Assembly: GCA_023384135.1 (NCBI GenBank)
Contig: JAHDXS010000002.1
Coordinates: forward strand, 744,001-808,000
Length of the DNA stretch: 64,000 bases
Origin: Alphaproteobacteria bacterium
GTDB lineage: Bacteria > Pseudomonadota > Alphaproteobacteria > Micavibrionales > Micavibrionaceae
Direction of reading: 5' to 3'
Under the pieces are notes generated by a model, which ran no database searches, was not told the origin of the DNA, and saw nothing but the letters and a program-made list of their open reading frames with translations. The translations under genes and the position numbers were made by a program. Below are positions 8,343 through 16,600 of the stretch, one piece after another (positions within the stretch are counted from its first letter, which is position 1; every line of letters begins with the position of its first letter).

Positions 8343-8906
8343 TTAAGGCGCGCTATGTGATGGAGCGCCGCGCAGGCCTGTTGCGAACGGATCGAGCGGC
8401 GCCTGCACCAGCTGCGCGAATGGAAAATCGAGCTTTTGCCGCCCGCCAAGCTCGTGCAGTTCGATAATACAAAGACCCACGGCAACCTCGCCGCCGATCT
8501 TGCGAACCAGATCGCCCGTCGCGCGCATCGTGCCGCCCGTAGCCAGAAGATCATCGGCAATCAAAACCTTCATGCCCGGCTCGATTAGCCCGTCCTGAAC
8601 CTCAACCGTGTCTGTTCCGTATTCAAGCGTATAGTCTTGCCGCACGACCTGACCGGGAAGCTTGCCCTTTTTCCGCACCATGCCGAAGGGCAGCTCAAGT
8701 TCCTGCGCGACCGACAGGCCGGTTAAAAACCCGCGCGACTCAATCCCCAGAATGATGTCGGGGCGGCTTTTACGGGCCTCTTCAGCCATTTTCTGGACGA
8801 TATGATCCCAAACGGCGGGCTTTTTCAGCAACGATTGAATATCGTAAAAATTGATCCCCGGCTTGGGGAAATCCGGCACCACGTCGATATGTTCAAGAAT
8901 GTTCAT
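8343..8906 (-). CDS. apt: Adenine phosphoribosyltransferase
   Basis: Salvages adenine to AMP using PRPP. The PRPP-binding loop VLIADDLLATGGTMRA and the ILGIESRGF region are diagnostic. The start at 8906 (MNILEHIDVVPDFPKPGINFYD, 187 residues) is chosen because AGGAG lies 7 bases upstream; an in-frame upstream extension to 8945 lacks support. It is on the opposite strand between rsh and acpS, where many Alphaproteobacteria carry pyrE, another phosphoribosyltransferase gene. Confidence 0.93.
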   Translation of the reverse strand: MNILEHIDVVPDFPKPGINFYDIQSLLKKPAVWDHIVQKMAEEARKSRPDIILGIESRGFLTGLSVAQELELPFGMVRKKGKLPGQVVRQDYTLEYGTDTVEVQDGLIEPGMKVLIADDLLATGGTMRATGDLVRKIGGEVAVGLCIIELHELGGRQKLDFPFAQLVQAPLDPFATGLRGAPSHSAP

Positions 8907-9030
8907 AAACCTTCTCCTGTCAGATATTGAGGGGGCGCTCCGCAAGCCGCCACTTTTTTGTTTCGGGGCCGCCGCCCCGTGCGATAAGGTACAGCCCGAC
9001 TATGAACATAACAAACGGGACTGGCAAGAT

Positions 9031-9432
9031 ATGATCATCGGCATCGGCAACGATCTGATTGATATACGCCGCATCGAGAAGGCCCTCAAGCGCCACGGCG
9101 GACGCTTCGAGGAGCGCTGCTTTACGCCATTCGAGCGCGAAAAGGCCGAGCGCCGCCGCGCCTCGGGCCAGCATATCCACGTCTACGCAAAGCGCTTCGC
9201 GGCCAAGGAGGCCTGCGTCAAGGCGCTGGGAACGGGCTTTACCGAAGATATATTCTTCCGCGATATCGGCGTGGTCGAGGACGAAAAGGGCCGCCCCTTC
9301 CTGAAATTGACCGGCGGGGCGCTCGAACGCCTCAACACCCTCATCCCGGCGGGTATGCAGCCGATTTTGCATCTGACCTTAAGCGACGAGCCGCCCTTCG
9401 CCTACGCCGTCGTGGTGATCGAGGCCCGCTAG
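9031..9432 (+). CDS. acpS: Holo-[acyl-carrier-protein] synthase
   Basis: Transfers the 4'-phosphopantetheine arm from CoA to acyl carrier protein. The 133-residue protein has the N-terminal IIGIGNDLIDIRRIEKAL motif with the Mg-binding Asp, and the RFAAKEACVKALGTGF motif with the second acidic ligand. The start at 9031 fits the family; a longer in-frame extension to 8851 runs through the apt promoter region and is rejected. It heads the acpS-lepB-rnc-era cluster. Confidence 0.95.
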   Translation: MIIGIGNDLIDIRRIEKALKRHGGRFEERCFTPFEREKAERRRASGQHIHVYAKRFAAKEACVKALGTGFTEDIFFRDIGVVEDEKGRPFLKLTGGALERLNTLIPAGMQPILHLTLSDEPPFAYAVVVIEAR

Positions 9433-9554
9433 AAATCCTGCAAAAGCCGCAAAAAACAAGGAAATCCCACGCCTTGGCATAATCTCCTCTGGAATTTAAG
9501 ACCGGGATCGGGTAAACCCTGACTGAACAAACCAAAGGTACGGGTCCAAAATCG

Positions 9555-10430
9555 ATGACCGACAACACAGAGGCCCCTGAGGCTCAGGAGCCCGAACAGC
9601 AAGAGCAGAAAAAACCCGTCCTCATGGAGCGGGGCGAAGTGGGCGAACTGGCCAAGACCGCGCTTCTGGCCGTAGTGATTGCGCTGATTATCCGCACCTT
9701 TCTCTTCGAGCCGTTCAACATCCCCTCGACCTCGATGAAACCGACCCTGCTGGTCGGGGATTACCTCTTTGTGTACAAGCCCGCCTATGGCTACAGCCGC
9801 TATTCCTTCCCCTTCGGGATCGCGCCGATCGAGGGCCGCGTCTGGGGCAAGGAGCCGCAGCGCGGCGACATTATGGTCTTTAATCTGCCGCGCCAGAACG
9901 GCATCAACCTCATCAAACGTCTCATCGGCTTGCCCGGCGATCAGATTCAGATGATCAATGGCCGCCTCTATATCAACGGCGAGATCGTCCCCCGCGAATT
10001 CGTCCGCACCTTCGACGAGGACAAGAGCAAGGACGACCTCGAAGGTCGCCAAAACGGGATTGTGAAAACCACGGAATATATTGAAACCCTCCCCGGAGGT
10101 ATAATTCACACAATTTACGAAGAAACCGACGACCAGCCTTTGGATAACACCGGCATCTTGACCGTCCCCGAGGGCCACTATTTCATGATGGGCGACAACC
10201 GCGATAATTCCCGTGATAGCCGCGCACAGGAAGAGGTGGGCTTCGTCCCCTTCGAAAACATCGTGGGTCGCGCGGACTTCCTCTTTTTCTCCACGAACCA
10301 TTACGCCGCCCTCTACGAAATCTGGAAATGGCCGTGGTCGATCCGCTACGAGCGGTTCTTCATGGACCTCGATCCGGTACGCCCTGCCGGACAGCCCGCG
10401 CCCCCCTCAGACGGGAAGTCGGAAGGCTGA
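9555..10430 (+). CDS. lepB: Signal peptidase I
   Basis: Cleaves signal peptides of exported proteins at the outer face of the inner membrane. There is a Gln/Glu-rich cytoplasmic tail, one membrane segment (about residues 34-50), the catalytic Ser60 in PSTSMKPTL, the catalytic Lys121 in LIKRLIGLPGD, and the GDNRDNSRDSR box. The 291-residue length is normal. It is 5 bases upstream of rnc. Confidence 0.96.
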   Translation: MTDNTEAPEAQEPEQQEQKKPVLMERGEVGELAKTALLAVVIALIIRTFLFEPFNIPSTSMKPTLLVGDYLFVYKPAYGYSRYSFPFGIAPIEGRVWGKEPQRGDIMVFNLPRQNGINLIKRLIGLPGDQIQMINGRLYINGEIVPREFVRTFDEDKSKDDLEGRQNGIVKTTEYIETLPGGIIHTIYEETDDQPLDNTGILTVPEGHYFMMGDNRDNSRDSRAQEEVGFVPFENIVGRADFLFFSTNHYAALYEIWKWPWSIRYERFFMDLDPVRPAGQPAPPSDGKSEG

Positions 10431-10435
10431 ACCCC

Positions 10436-11116
10436 ATGACCCGCCCGGTTTCCGAGCTTCAGAACCTTATAGGCTACACCTTCAAGGATTCTGAATTGCT
10501 GCGCGAAGCCTTGACGCACTCCAGCGCCAAGAAAAAGCAGAATTACGAGCGTCTGGAGTTTCTGGGCGACCGGGTTCTCGGTCTTGTGATCGCTGATCTC
10601 CTGTATAAGCGCTTCCCGCAGGAAAGCGAGGGCGACCTCGCCCGCCGTCTGGCCTCACTGGTGCAGGGCACGACCGTCGCCACGCTGGCCGCGCAAATTT
10701 TTCTCGCCGACTTTATTGTGCTGTCGGATTCCGAGCGCGACTCCGGCGGCGCGGAAAAGGAGAACATCCTGGCCGACGTCTTTGAGGCTTTAATCGGCGC
10801 GGTCTTTCTCGACGGAGGCCTGACGCCGTGCCGCGAGCTTATAACCCGGCAATGGAGCGGGGTTCTGGATAGCATGATCCGCCCGCCCCAGCACCCCAAG
10901 ACGCAGGTGCAGGAATGGGCGCAAGGGCGCGCCCTGCCGCTCCCGGTTTACGAAGTGCTCGAACAAAGCGGCCCCGACCATGCCCCGGTGTTCGAGGTCG
11001 AAATCCGCGTGGAAGGGTTTAAGCCTCTGCGCGCGCAGGGCCGCACCCGGCAGGAAGCCGAAAAGGAAGCCGCCAACAAATTCATCGAAAAACACATCAA
11101 GGATCTAAAGACGTGA
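10436..11116 (+). CDS. rnc: Ribonuclease III
   Basis: Cuts double-stranded RNA, including rRNA precursors. The 226 residues contain the signature ERLEFLGDRVLGL, the second acidic motif DVFEALIGAVFLDGG, and a C-terminal double-stranded RNA-binding domain (TQVQEWAQGR ... EAEKEAANKFIE). ATG 10436 is 5 bases after lepB; an in-frame extension into lepB is not needed. Its stop overlaps the era GTG start. Confidence 0.96.
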   Translation: MTRPVSELQNLIGYTFKDSELLREALTHSSAKKKQNYERLEFLGDRVLGLVIADLLYKRFPQESEGDLARRLASLVQGTTVATLAAQIFLADFIVLSDSERDSGGAEKENILADVFEALIGAVFLDGGLTPCRELITRQWSGVLDSMIRPPQHPKTQVQEWAQGRALPLPVYEVLEQSGPDHAPVFEVEIRVEGFKPLRAQGRTRQEAEKEAANKFIEKHIKDLKT

Positions 11117-12018
11117 GCACAGACACAAACACACGCTGCGGCTTCGTCAGCGTTATCGGTCTCCCCAATGCCGGAAAATCTACGCTCGTCAACGCGATGG
11201 TCGGCTCGAAAGTTTCGATCGTCAGCCGCAAAGTCCAAACGACGCGCAACCGGATTTTAGGGATATTGATCGAGGGCAACACGCAAATCGCTCTGGTCGA
11301 TACGCCGGGCCTTTTTGTGGCCAAGGGCCCGCTGGAAAAGGCGATGGTCAAGACCGCCGTACAGGGGATGGGCGAGGGCGACCTGATCTTTCATATCGTG
11401 GACGTGACGAAGAAAAACCCCTTCGCCGCCAACGCGGAAATCAGAAGAATGCTTGAAAACGCCAACCCCGCCATTCTGGTTCTGAATAAGGTGGACGCGA
11501 TCGCCAAGCCGCTGCTACTGGAGATGGCCGCGCAAATGAACGCCGCCTTCAATTACGAGGCGACGTTCATGATTTCCGCCCTGAAACAATCGGGCATCGA
11601 AGGTCTGAAAAAATATCTGACGGAACGCCTTCCCGAGGGACCGTGGCATTTCCCCGAGGATCAGATGAGCGACATGCCCATGCGGATGCTCGCCTCCGAA
11701 ATCACGCGCGAGAAAATTTTCGAACAGCTTCACGAAGAGCTGCCTTATGCCATATTCGTGGAAACGCAGGCGTGGGAAGAGTTTGACAACAAGAGCATCA
11801 AGATCGACCAGACCGTCTACGTCGAGCGCGAAACCCAGAAGGCCATCGTTTTAGGCAAGGGCGGCAGCCGTATAAAGGACATCGGAACCGCCGCGCGCGA
11901 GGAGCTGAAAAAAATTCTGGAGACGGACGTTCATCTGAAAATTCATGTGACCGTACTCGAAAAATGGACCGAGCGTCCATCCTACTTCACACGCTTCGGA
12001 TTGGACGCCGGCGCATAA
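11113..12018 (+). CDS. era: GTPase Era
   Basis: Essential GTPase in 30S ribosome maturation that binds the 3' end of 16S rRNA. The G1 loop GLPNAGKST (16-24), G3 DTPG, G4 NKVD and the C-terminal KH domain (VLGKGGSRIKDIGTAAREEL) are present. Length (301) is normal. It starts with GTG overlapping the rnc stop (GTGA), showing translational coupling. Confidence 0.96.
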   Translation: MSTDTNTRCGFVSVIGLPNAGKSTLVNAMVGSKVSIVSRKVQTTRNRILGILIEGNTQIALVDTPGLFVAKGPLEKAMVKTAVQGMGEGDLIFHIVDVTKKNPFAANAEIRRMLENANPAILVLNKVDAIAKPLLLEMAAQMNAAFNYEATFMISALKQSGIEGLKKYLTERLPEGPWHFPEDQMSDMPMRMLASEITREKIFEQLHEELPYAIFVETQAWEEFDNKSIKIDQTVYVERETQKAIVLGKGGSRIKDIGTAAREELKKILETDVHLKIHVTVLEKWTERPSYFTRFGLDAGA

Positions 12019-12137
12019 AAATTGCACGTTGCGTTATGTTATGTGGATAAGGAATTTTTTTGAATTTTAGTCGTAGCGCACCCGCACGCCGACTGATAGA
12101 GTAAGTCTTCTTAAAAACATCTCGCAAAAACGCATAA

Positions 12138-12155
12138 CCGACGCCGGAACGTCGG
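12138..12155 (+). promoter_or_regulatory. Hairpin in the era-gcrA spacer
   Basis: CCGACG (12138-12143) and CGTCGG (12150-12155) flank a CCGGAA loop, then CTGTGTTTTAT. It may be the era terminator or part of the gcrA leader; the T-run is too poor to decide. Confidence 0.4.
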
Positions 12156-12188
12156 CTGTGTTTTATGAATTTAGTGTGGAGGATTTTC

Positions 12189-12716
12189 ATGAGTTGGACC
12201 GATGATCGCGTAGCCCTTTTGAGAAAACTCTGGACCGAAGGCCGTTCTGCGGCGGAGATTGCAAAAGAGCTGGGGGGCATCACCCGCAACGCGGTTATTG
12301 GTAAGGCCCACCGCCTCAAACTCTCCAACCGCGTCTCCCCGATCCAGCAGAACAACAAAAAGCCCGCTGTAAAAACAGTCGAGCGCCGCCCCGAAAAAAC
12401 GGTCGTGGAGCTTCCTCCTGTAAAAGTGGTCGAGGCGAAACAGCCTGACCGCGAAGCCGGCTCGCTTCTCAGCCTTCTTGACCTCAAGCCGCGCATGTGC
12501 CGCTGGCCTGTTGGCGACCCGCACGACGAGCAATTCGGCTTCTGTGGCGAGGAAGTCATCTTGGGCCTGCCTTACTGCTGCGACCATGCCAAAACGGCCT
12601 ATCAGGCCGCCACCCGTAACCGCATCATTCAGGCTGAAAATGCCATCGCGGGTGTCGATGTCCGGGCAGAAAAAGCTCACAATGCTGAAAGAAAAGCTCA
12701 AAAAAGCGCAGGTTAG
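12189..12716 (+). CDS. gcrA: Cell-cycle regulator GcrA
   Basis: GcrA binds sigma70 RNA polymerase and activates promoters carrying GANTC sites methylated by CcrM, driving the alphaproteobacterial cell cycle. The N-terminal helix-turn-helix (MSWTDDRVALLRKLWTEG, then RNAVIGKAHRLKL) is nearly diagnostic. A basic, Pro-rich linker leads to a C-terminal cysteine-containing polymerase-binding module (MCRWPVGDPH...YCCDHAKTAY). ATG 12189 follows GGAGG; the in-frame ATG at 12165 lies upstream of that site and is rejected. Length 175. Confidence 0.96.
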   Translation: MSWTDDRVALLRKLWTEGRSAAEIAKELGGITRNAVIGKAHRLKLSNRVSPIQQNNKKPAVKTVERRPEKTVVELPPVKVVEAKQPDREAGSLLSLLDLKPRMCRWPVGDPHDEQFGFCGEEVILGLPYCCDHAKTAYQAATRNRIIQAENAIAGVDVRAEKAHNAERKAQKSAG

Positions 12717-12759
12717 TCGGATTTTAGAGATAATGTCCTGGCTCAAACACCAAACAAGC

Positions 12760-12782
12760 GGCCCCGAAAGGGGCCCTTTTTT
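12760..12782 (+). terminator. Terminator after gcrA
   Basis: GGCCCC (12760-12765), GAAA loop, GGGGCC (12770-12775), then CTTTTTT. A strong intrinsic terminator. Confidence 0.92.
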
Positions 12783-12783
12783 G

Positions 12784-13167
12784 ATCAGAAAAGTGACAAA
12801 CAGAGCCCCGCATTTAATATAATTAATATATTAACCTTTGGCCTTCTGTAAATCAGGAAGGCCAGTCATAAAAAAGAACAGTTTCATTGAGAGTTGCTCA
12901 AATGATTTTTTTGAGAACAGCAAAAAACATTAAAAACAGTCACTTAGAAGATTTTTATAGAGACTGGAAAAGACACGCATACGCAGCACTCCGAAGCTTT
13001 TAGATGGGATTTCTCTAAAATTTTAAATAATTTTTCATAGTTCAGATGATAGTATAACCATAGGATCAGGTGTATTTTTTTAATATTTTAAGACGATTGC
13101 CATTTAATAGGAATCTACAAAGCTTAAGCCCTCAAAAAGGGAAGAATATAGAAGCGGTGCAAATAAT
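12784..13167. other. AT-rich spacer upstream of the prepilin cluster
   Basis: A 384-base stretch clearly richer in A and T than its surroundings. It contains an inverted repeat, TGGCCTTC (12839-12846) with GAAGGCCA (12857-12864), whose function I cannot assign, and a 33-codon ORF at 12902-13003 without a good ribosome binding site. It probably carries the promoter of the adhesin genes; no convincing -35/-10 pair was found. Confidence 0.5.
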
Positions 13168-14382
13168 ATGACAGACGAAAAAGGCTTTTCACTTCTTGAA
13201 GTCGCTCTTCTCCTCCTGATCGGAGGCATTCTGGCCGTGCCGTTGATGGAGGCCTATAACAGATACGTGATCGAGCGGACCCAATCGAAAACCTATACGG
13301 CAGGTTCCACAATTCAAAGTGCGATGACCGAATTCTACGAATTGCACGAACGCTACCCGTGCCCGGCCATTCCGGGCCTGGCTTTGGGCGATCCGCTTCA
13401 TGGCTTAGAGCAATGCCCCGGACGCGACATGGATGGCGACGGAACGCCCATGCCGGCCCTGGCCATGGAGGCGTGTTCGAATGGATTTTGCCGTACATCC
13501 GGGCGTGACGCGAACGGTGACCTTGTGCATGATGGTGTGCTGATCGGAACAATCCCTTATGTCAGTCTGGGAATTCCCTATAATGAAGCGCTCGATGGCT
13601 GGAAGCGGCGCTTCACATTCGCCGTGACGGAATCCATGACGGATTCCGCAACCTTCCTCCCTGATCGTGGTTCGATCATGGTCTGGAAATCCGATGGCTC
13701 TACGCCTTTGGCCTATGGCGACCCCGTAAACAGCGCGAACCCGAAGGACAAGGGCGGTCAGGCCACAGCTCACTTTGTATATTTCTCGAACGGCGAAAAC
13801 GGCCGCGGTGCGTACACCATAGAAGGGCAGCGCGTGGGCGACGCCTGCGACAATTCAGTTTTCACGGCGGCAGAAATCGCGGCGGCGAGCAAAAGCTACA
13901 ACGAGCTTGAAAACTGCGACAACGATTATGAATTCACAACGGACCTTCAGGCTTATTCTACGCAGGATGGTTACGATTACTACGACGATATCTTTTACTA
14001 CCAAAGCGGGCTGCCCTCTGGTGGAACATGGAATTATTCAGGAACGCTCGAAGACGTTTTCACCAGCTTCGGCGGCAATCTCGGCATCGGGACGCCCGAT
14101 CCGCAATACGCCGTAGACGTGAATGGGAACATTCGCGCCGCCAGCCGAACCCGCACAGGCTCTTATTGTGACGAAACGGGCAACAACTGTATGCCCGCGG
14201 CGACGATTGGCGGCTCTGGAATATCCTGTGGAGGCTCTGTGCCGATGGCCGGTGTCGAGTTGAACAACAGTGTCTGCGAAGTGGAATTACCGCCGGGGTT
14301 GATTTCCGGCGAATGCAACGCCAATGAATATGTAACAGGCATAGACGGCACAGGCGCCGTAATCTGTGAGCCGATAATCTAA
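13168..14382 (+). CDS. Prepilin-like adhesin 1
   Basis: A 404-residue protein with a type IV prepilin leader: DEKG^FSLLEVALLLLIGG, with cleavage after Gly6 and Glu at mature position 5, then a hydrophobic helix. The body starts with a pilin-like RYPCPA motif and has many paired cysteines. Near the C-terminus is GIGTPDPQYAVDVNGNIRA, a motif familiar from tail-fibre-type proteins, followed by Cys-containing repeats (GECNANEYVTGIDGTGAVIC). Probably processed by a prepilin peptidase and placed at a pilus or pseudopilus tip. First of three paralogues in a row; the ribosome binding site is weak. Confidence 0.8.
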   Translation: MTDEKGFSLLEVALLLLIGGILAVPLMEAYNRYVIERTQSKTYTAGSTIQSAMTEFYELHERYPCPAIPGLALGDPLHGLEQCPGRDMDGDGTPMPALAMEACSNGFCRTSGRDANGDLVHDGVLIGTIPYVSLGIPYNEALDGWKRRFTFAVTESMTDSATFLPDRGSIMVWKSDGSTPLAYGDPVNSANPKDKGGQATAHFVYFSNGENGRGAYTIEGQRVGDACDNSVFTAAEIAAASKSYNELENCDNDYEFTTDLQAYSTQDGYDYYDDIFYYQSGLPSGGTWNYSGTLEDVFTSFGGNLGIGTPDPQYAVDVNGNIRAASRTRTGSYCDETGNNCMPAATIGGSGISCGGSVPMAGVELNNSVCEVELPPGLISGECNANEYVTGIDGTGAVICEPII

Positions 14383-14392
14383 GGGGTAGACC

Positions 14393-16588
14393 ATGAAAAA
14401 CGACGTTAAGACCTTGAACAGGACGGGGAGTGCAAAGATGATGAATCGTGGAGCACAGTCGGGGTTTACGCTCATAGAAATGTCGATCGTCATGATGATC
14501 CTGGGCATAATTTTGGTCGCAGGATTGAAATTGTACGATAATTACGTAACCCACCAAACCACGGTCGTAACCAGTTCCAACGTTTCCTTCTCAAGCCGTG
14601 CGATGAGCGATTATCGCGCCCGTTTCGGTCGCTACCCGTGCCCGGCCTCCCTGACCGCGCCCCGCGGATCGGCTGAGTATGGCCGGGAAGGGGACTGTAA
14701 CCCTAACGCTCTCGCGCGCGACGGCGTTACGGCCGGGGACGAAGCCCCTGCAAACAATACGACGCCGGGAACCTTCGCCAACGGATTCTATGTTGAACAA
14801 AGCGCCCGCATGATTGATATCGATGGAGACGGCACAGACGATATCAACCCGCTCGTCGTGCGGGGAGCCATCCCGTTCCGCGATCTTAACCTGCCCGAGG
14901 AATTCGCGTATGACGGTTATGGGCAAAGGCTTTCCTACGCCGTCACGGCACGCGCAGCCGTGCAGGACACCTTTAACCCCCGGCAAGGCGGTATTGCGAT
15001 TGTGGATACGCAATCTCCCCCGCAATCGCTTATTGAAACGCCCGACTCCGCGCTCTTCATCGTCATGAGCGCAGGTGCGGATGGTGATGGCGCTTTCAGC
15101 CGGGATGGCATGCTGATACAGGCCTGTCCGAGTTCAGGAACAGATATAGAAGAAGAAAACTGCAACCTGAGTTCAACCGAATCAAAGTTCGTTCATATTC
15201 AGCGCCAGGGAGAGTTCGACTCAACCTACTTTGACGATAACTTGGCTTATTATTCCGGCGTAGAGGACTCCCTCTGGGAAATTGCCGAAGCCGATCCCGA
15301 AGATATTATCTTGCGCCAAGATGGGCGCGTAAACGTCAACGTTAAGAACGCAGCAAGCGTTTTGCCAGACAACTCACTGTATGTGAACGGCGTGATCCGT
15401 GCCGTGGACAATTACCTCGCTCAGCAAATCTGTGACTCAATGGGAACCAGCTGCTTCACGCCGGATTTAATTGGTGGCGCACTGGCCGATGGCGGCGGCA
15501 TGGAATGCCCGCCGGGTGAGTATATGTATGGCATCAGTATGGGGGCGCCGCTGTGCGCACCCGAGCCGGCCGTATCCGAGCTGCGCTGCCCCTCGGGACA
15601 ATTCATGGTCGGCATGGACGCTGACGGCACCCTGAAATGCCAAGGCGCCCCGCAAATGTGCGAGTCTGAAAACAGAACCATCTGCGGAGAATCGAAATCC
15701 CTACCCAAGGTTCTTTTAAATACCAACCATACTCTGACCGGCGGCGTTTCGCGAAGCGAACTCTATCGATGCAGAACGGTTCTGGGCGTCATCCGCTGGG
15801 AAACCAACCCCTTCAGCGTAAGCGGGGTCTGCACGTGTGACCCGACGCAAACCCTCAACAATGTTGGGGGCTGCGGCACCGGCTACACCGGAACGCGCCC
15901 CTACACGCAAACGCGTCAGTGCCCCTCGGGTACTTGGGGGCCGGTCACCTACACCAACGGCTTCAACACCGACTGTACCTGCGTGGGATACACCGAATAT
16001 CGTAACCTCTCCTGCGGCGGCGGTTTCAGCCAAGGCGTAGACCGTGAACGCAGAGACTGGACGTGCGATGGGTCTAACATCCTCGTACCTTCCGCTTGGT
16101 ATGACGATCCGGCCAACGGCAACCCCTGTGCTTGCGTTGAGCAGACGGTAAGTGAAACCAACCTGTCTTGCCAGGGCGGTCTGGACGGCACATACAGCCG
16201 TACCAACCACCTCAGCTGCCCCGGCGCCACCTGGGACGGCTGGATTTACGATTACAGCGGCTGTACCTGTAACTCCGGAAAAACACGCACGCGCGTCGTC
16301 TCTTGCACCGCTCCCGAACTCGGCGCGATCACAGAGCGGGACACCTACACCTGTACGTCTGCAACGACAGGGTATTGGAACAACGCGTGGACGGAAATCG
16401 ACAACACCTGCGCCACCCCGCCGCCCACCATCTGCGTATGGAAGCCGGTCGGAACGCCTGTTCAGGTGACAACCCAGCCCAGCGTCCCGCGCTCCGGCAA
16501 GGAATGTACTTGCGGCTCGGCCTCCGGGGGATGCTATGAATATGGCGACCCGAACTATCTGAAATACAACCTCTGCACGTGCGAATAA
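14393..16588 (+). CDS. Prepilin-like adhesin 2 with Cys-rich C-terminal repeats
   Basis: At 731 residues this is far larger than ordinary pilins. A prepilin site (SG^FTLIEMSIVMMILG) sits about 22 residues in; an in-frame ATG at 14438 is an alternative start. The first 350 residues resemble its two neighbours (GRYPCPA, then LYVNGVIRAVDNYLAQQIC). Next come CPPGEYMYGIS and CPSGQFMVGMD repeats, then from about residue 480 to 705 (15830-16506) four to five cysteine-rich modules with C-x-C, CPSGTW and W-rich spacing that resemble thrombospondin-type repeats. AAGGGGT precedes the ATG, 10 bases after the previous gene. Confidence 0.8.
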   Translation: MKNDVKTLNRTGSAKMMNRGAQSGFTLIEMSIVMMILGIILVAGLKLYDNYVTHQTTVVTSSNVSFSSRAMSDYRARFGRYPCPASLTAPRGSAEYGREGDCNPNALARDGVTAGDEAPANNTTPGTFANGFYVEQSARMIDIDGDGTDDINPLVVRGAIPFRDLNLPEEFAYDGYGQRLSYAVTARAAVQDTFNPRQGGIAIVDTQSPPQSLIETPDSALFIVMSAGADGDGAFSRDGMLIQACPSSGTDIEEENCNLSSTESKFVHIQRQGEFDSTYFDDNLAYYSGVEDSLWEIAEADPEDIILRQDGRVNVNVKNAASVLPDNSLYVNGVIRAVDNYLAQQICDSMGTSCFTPDLIGGALADGGGMECPPGEYMYGISMGAPLCAPEPAVSELRCPSGQFMVGMDADGTLKCQGAPQMCESENRTICGESKSLPKVLLNTNHTLTGGVSRSELYRCRTVLGVIRWETNPFSVSGVCTCDPTQTLNNVGGCGTGYTGTRPYTQTRQCPSGTWGPVTYTNGFNTDCTCVGYTEYRNLSCGGGFSQGVDRERRDWTCDGSNILVPSAWYDDPANGNPCACVEQTVSETNLSCQGGLDGTYSRTNHLSCPGATWDGWIYDYSGCTCNSGKTRTRVVSCTAPELGAITERDTYTCTSATTGYWNNAWTEIDNTCATPPPTICVWKPVGTPVQVTTQPSVPRSGKECTCGSASGGCYEYGDPNYLKYNLCTCE

Positions 16589-16600
16589 GGGGTAAACGTC

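Noticed and set aside
12902-13003. 33-codon ORF in the AT-rich spacer before the adhesin cluster
   Set aside because: The ATG has only a weak, distant purine stretch and the peptide resembles nothing I know; too little to call a gene.
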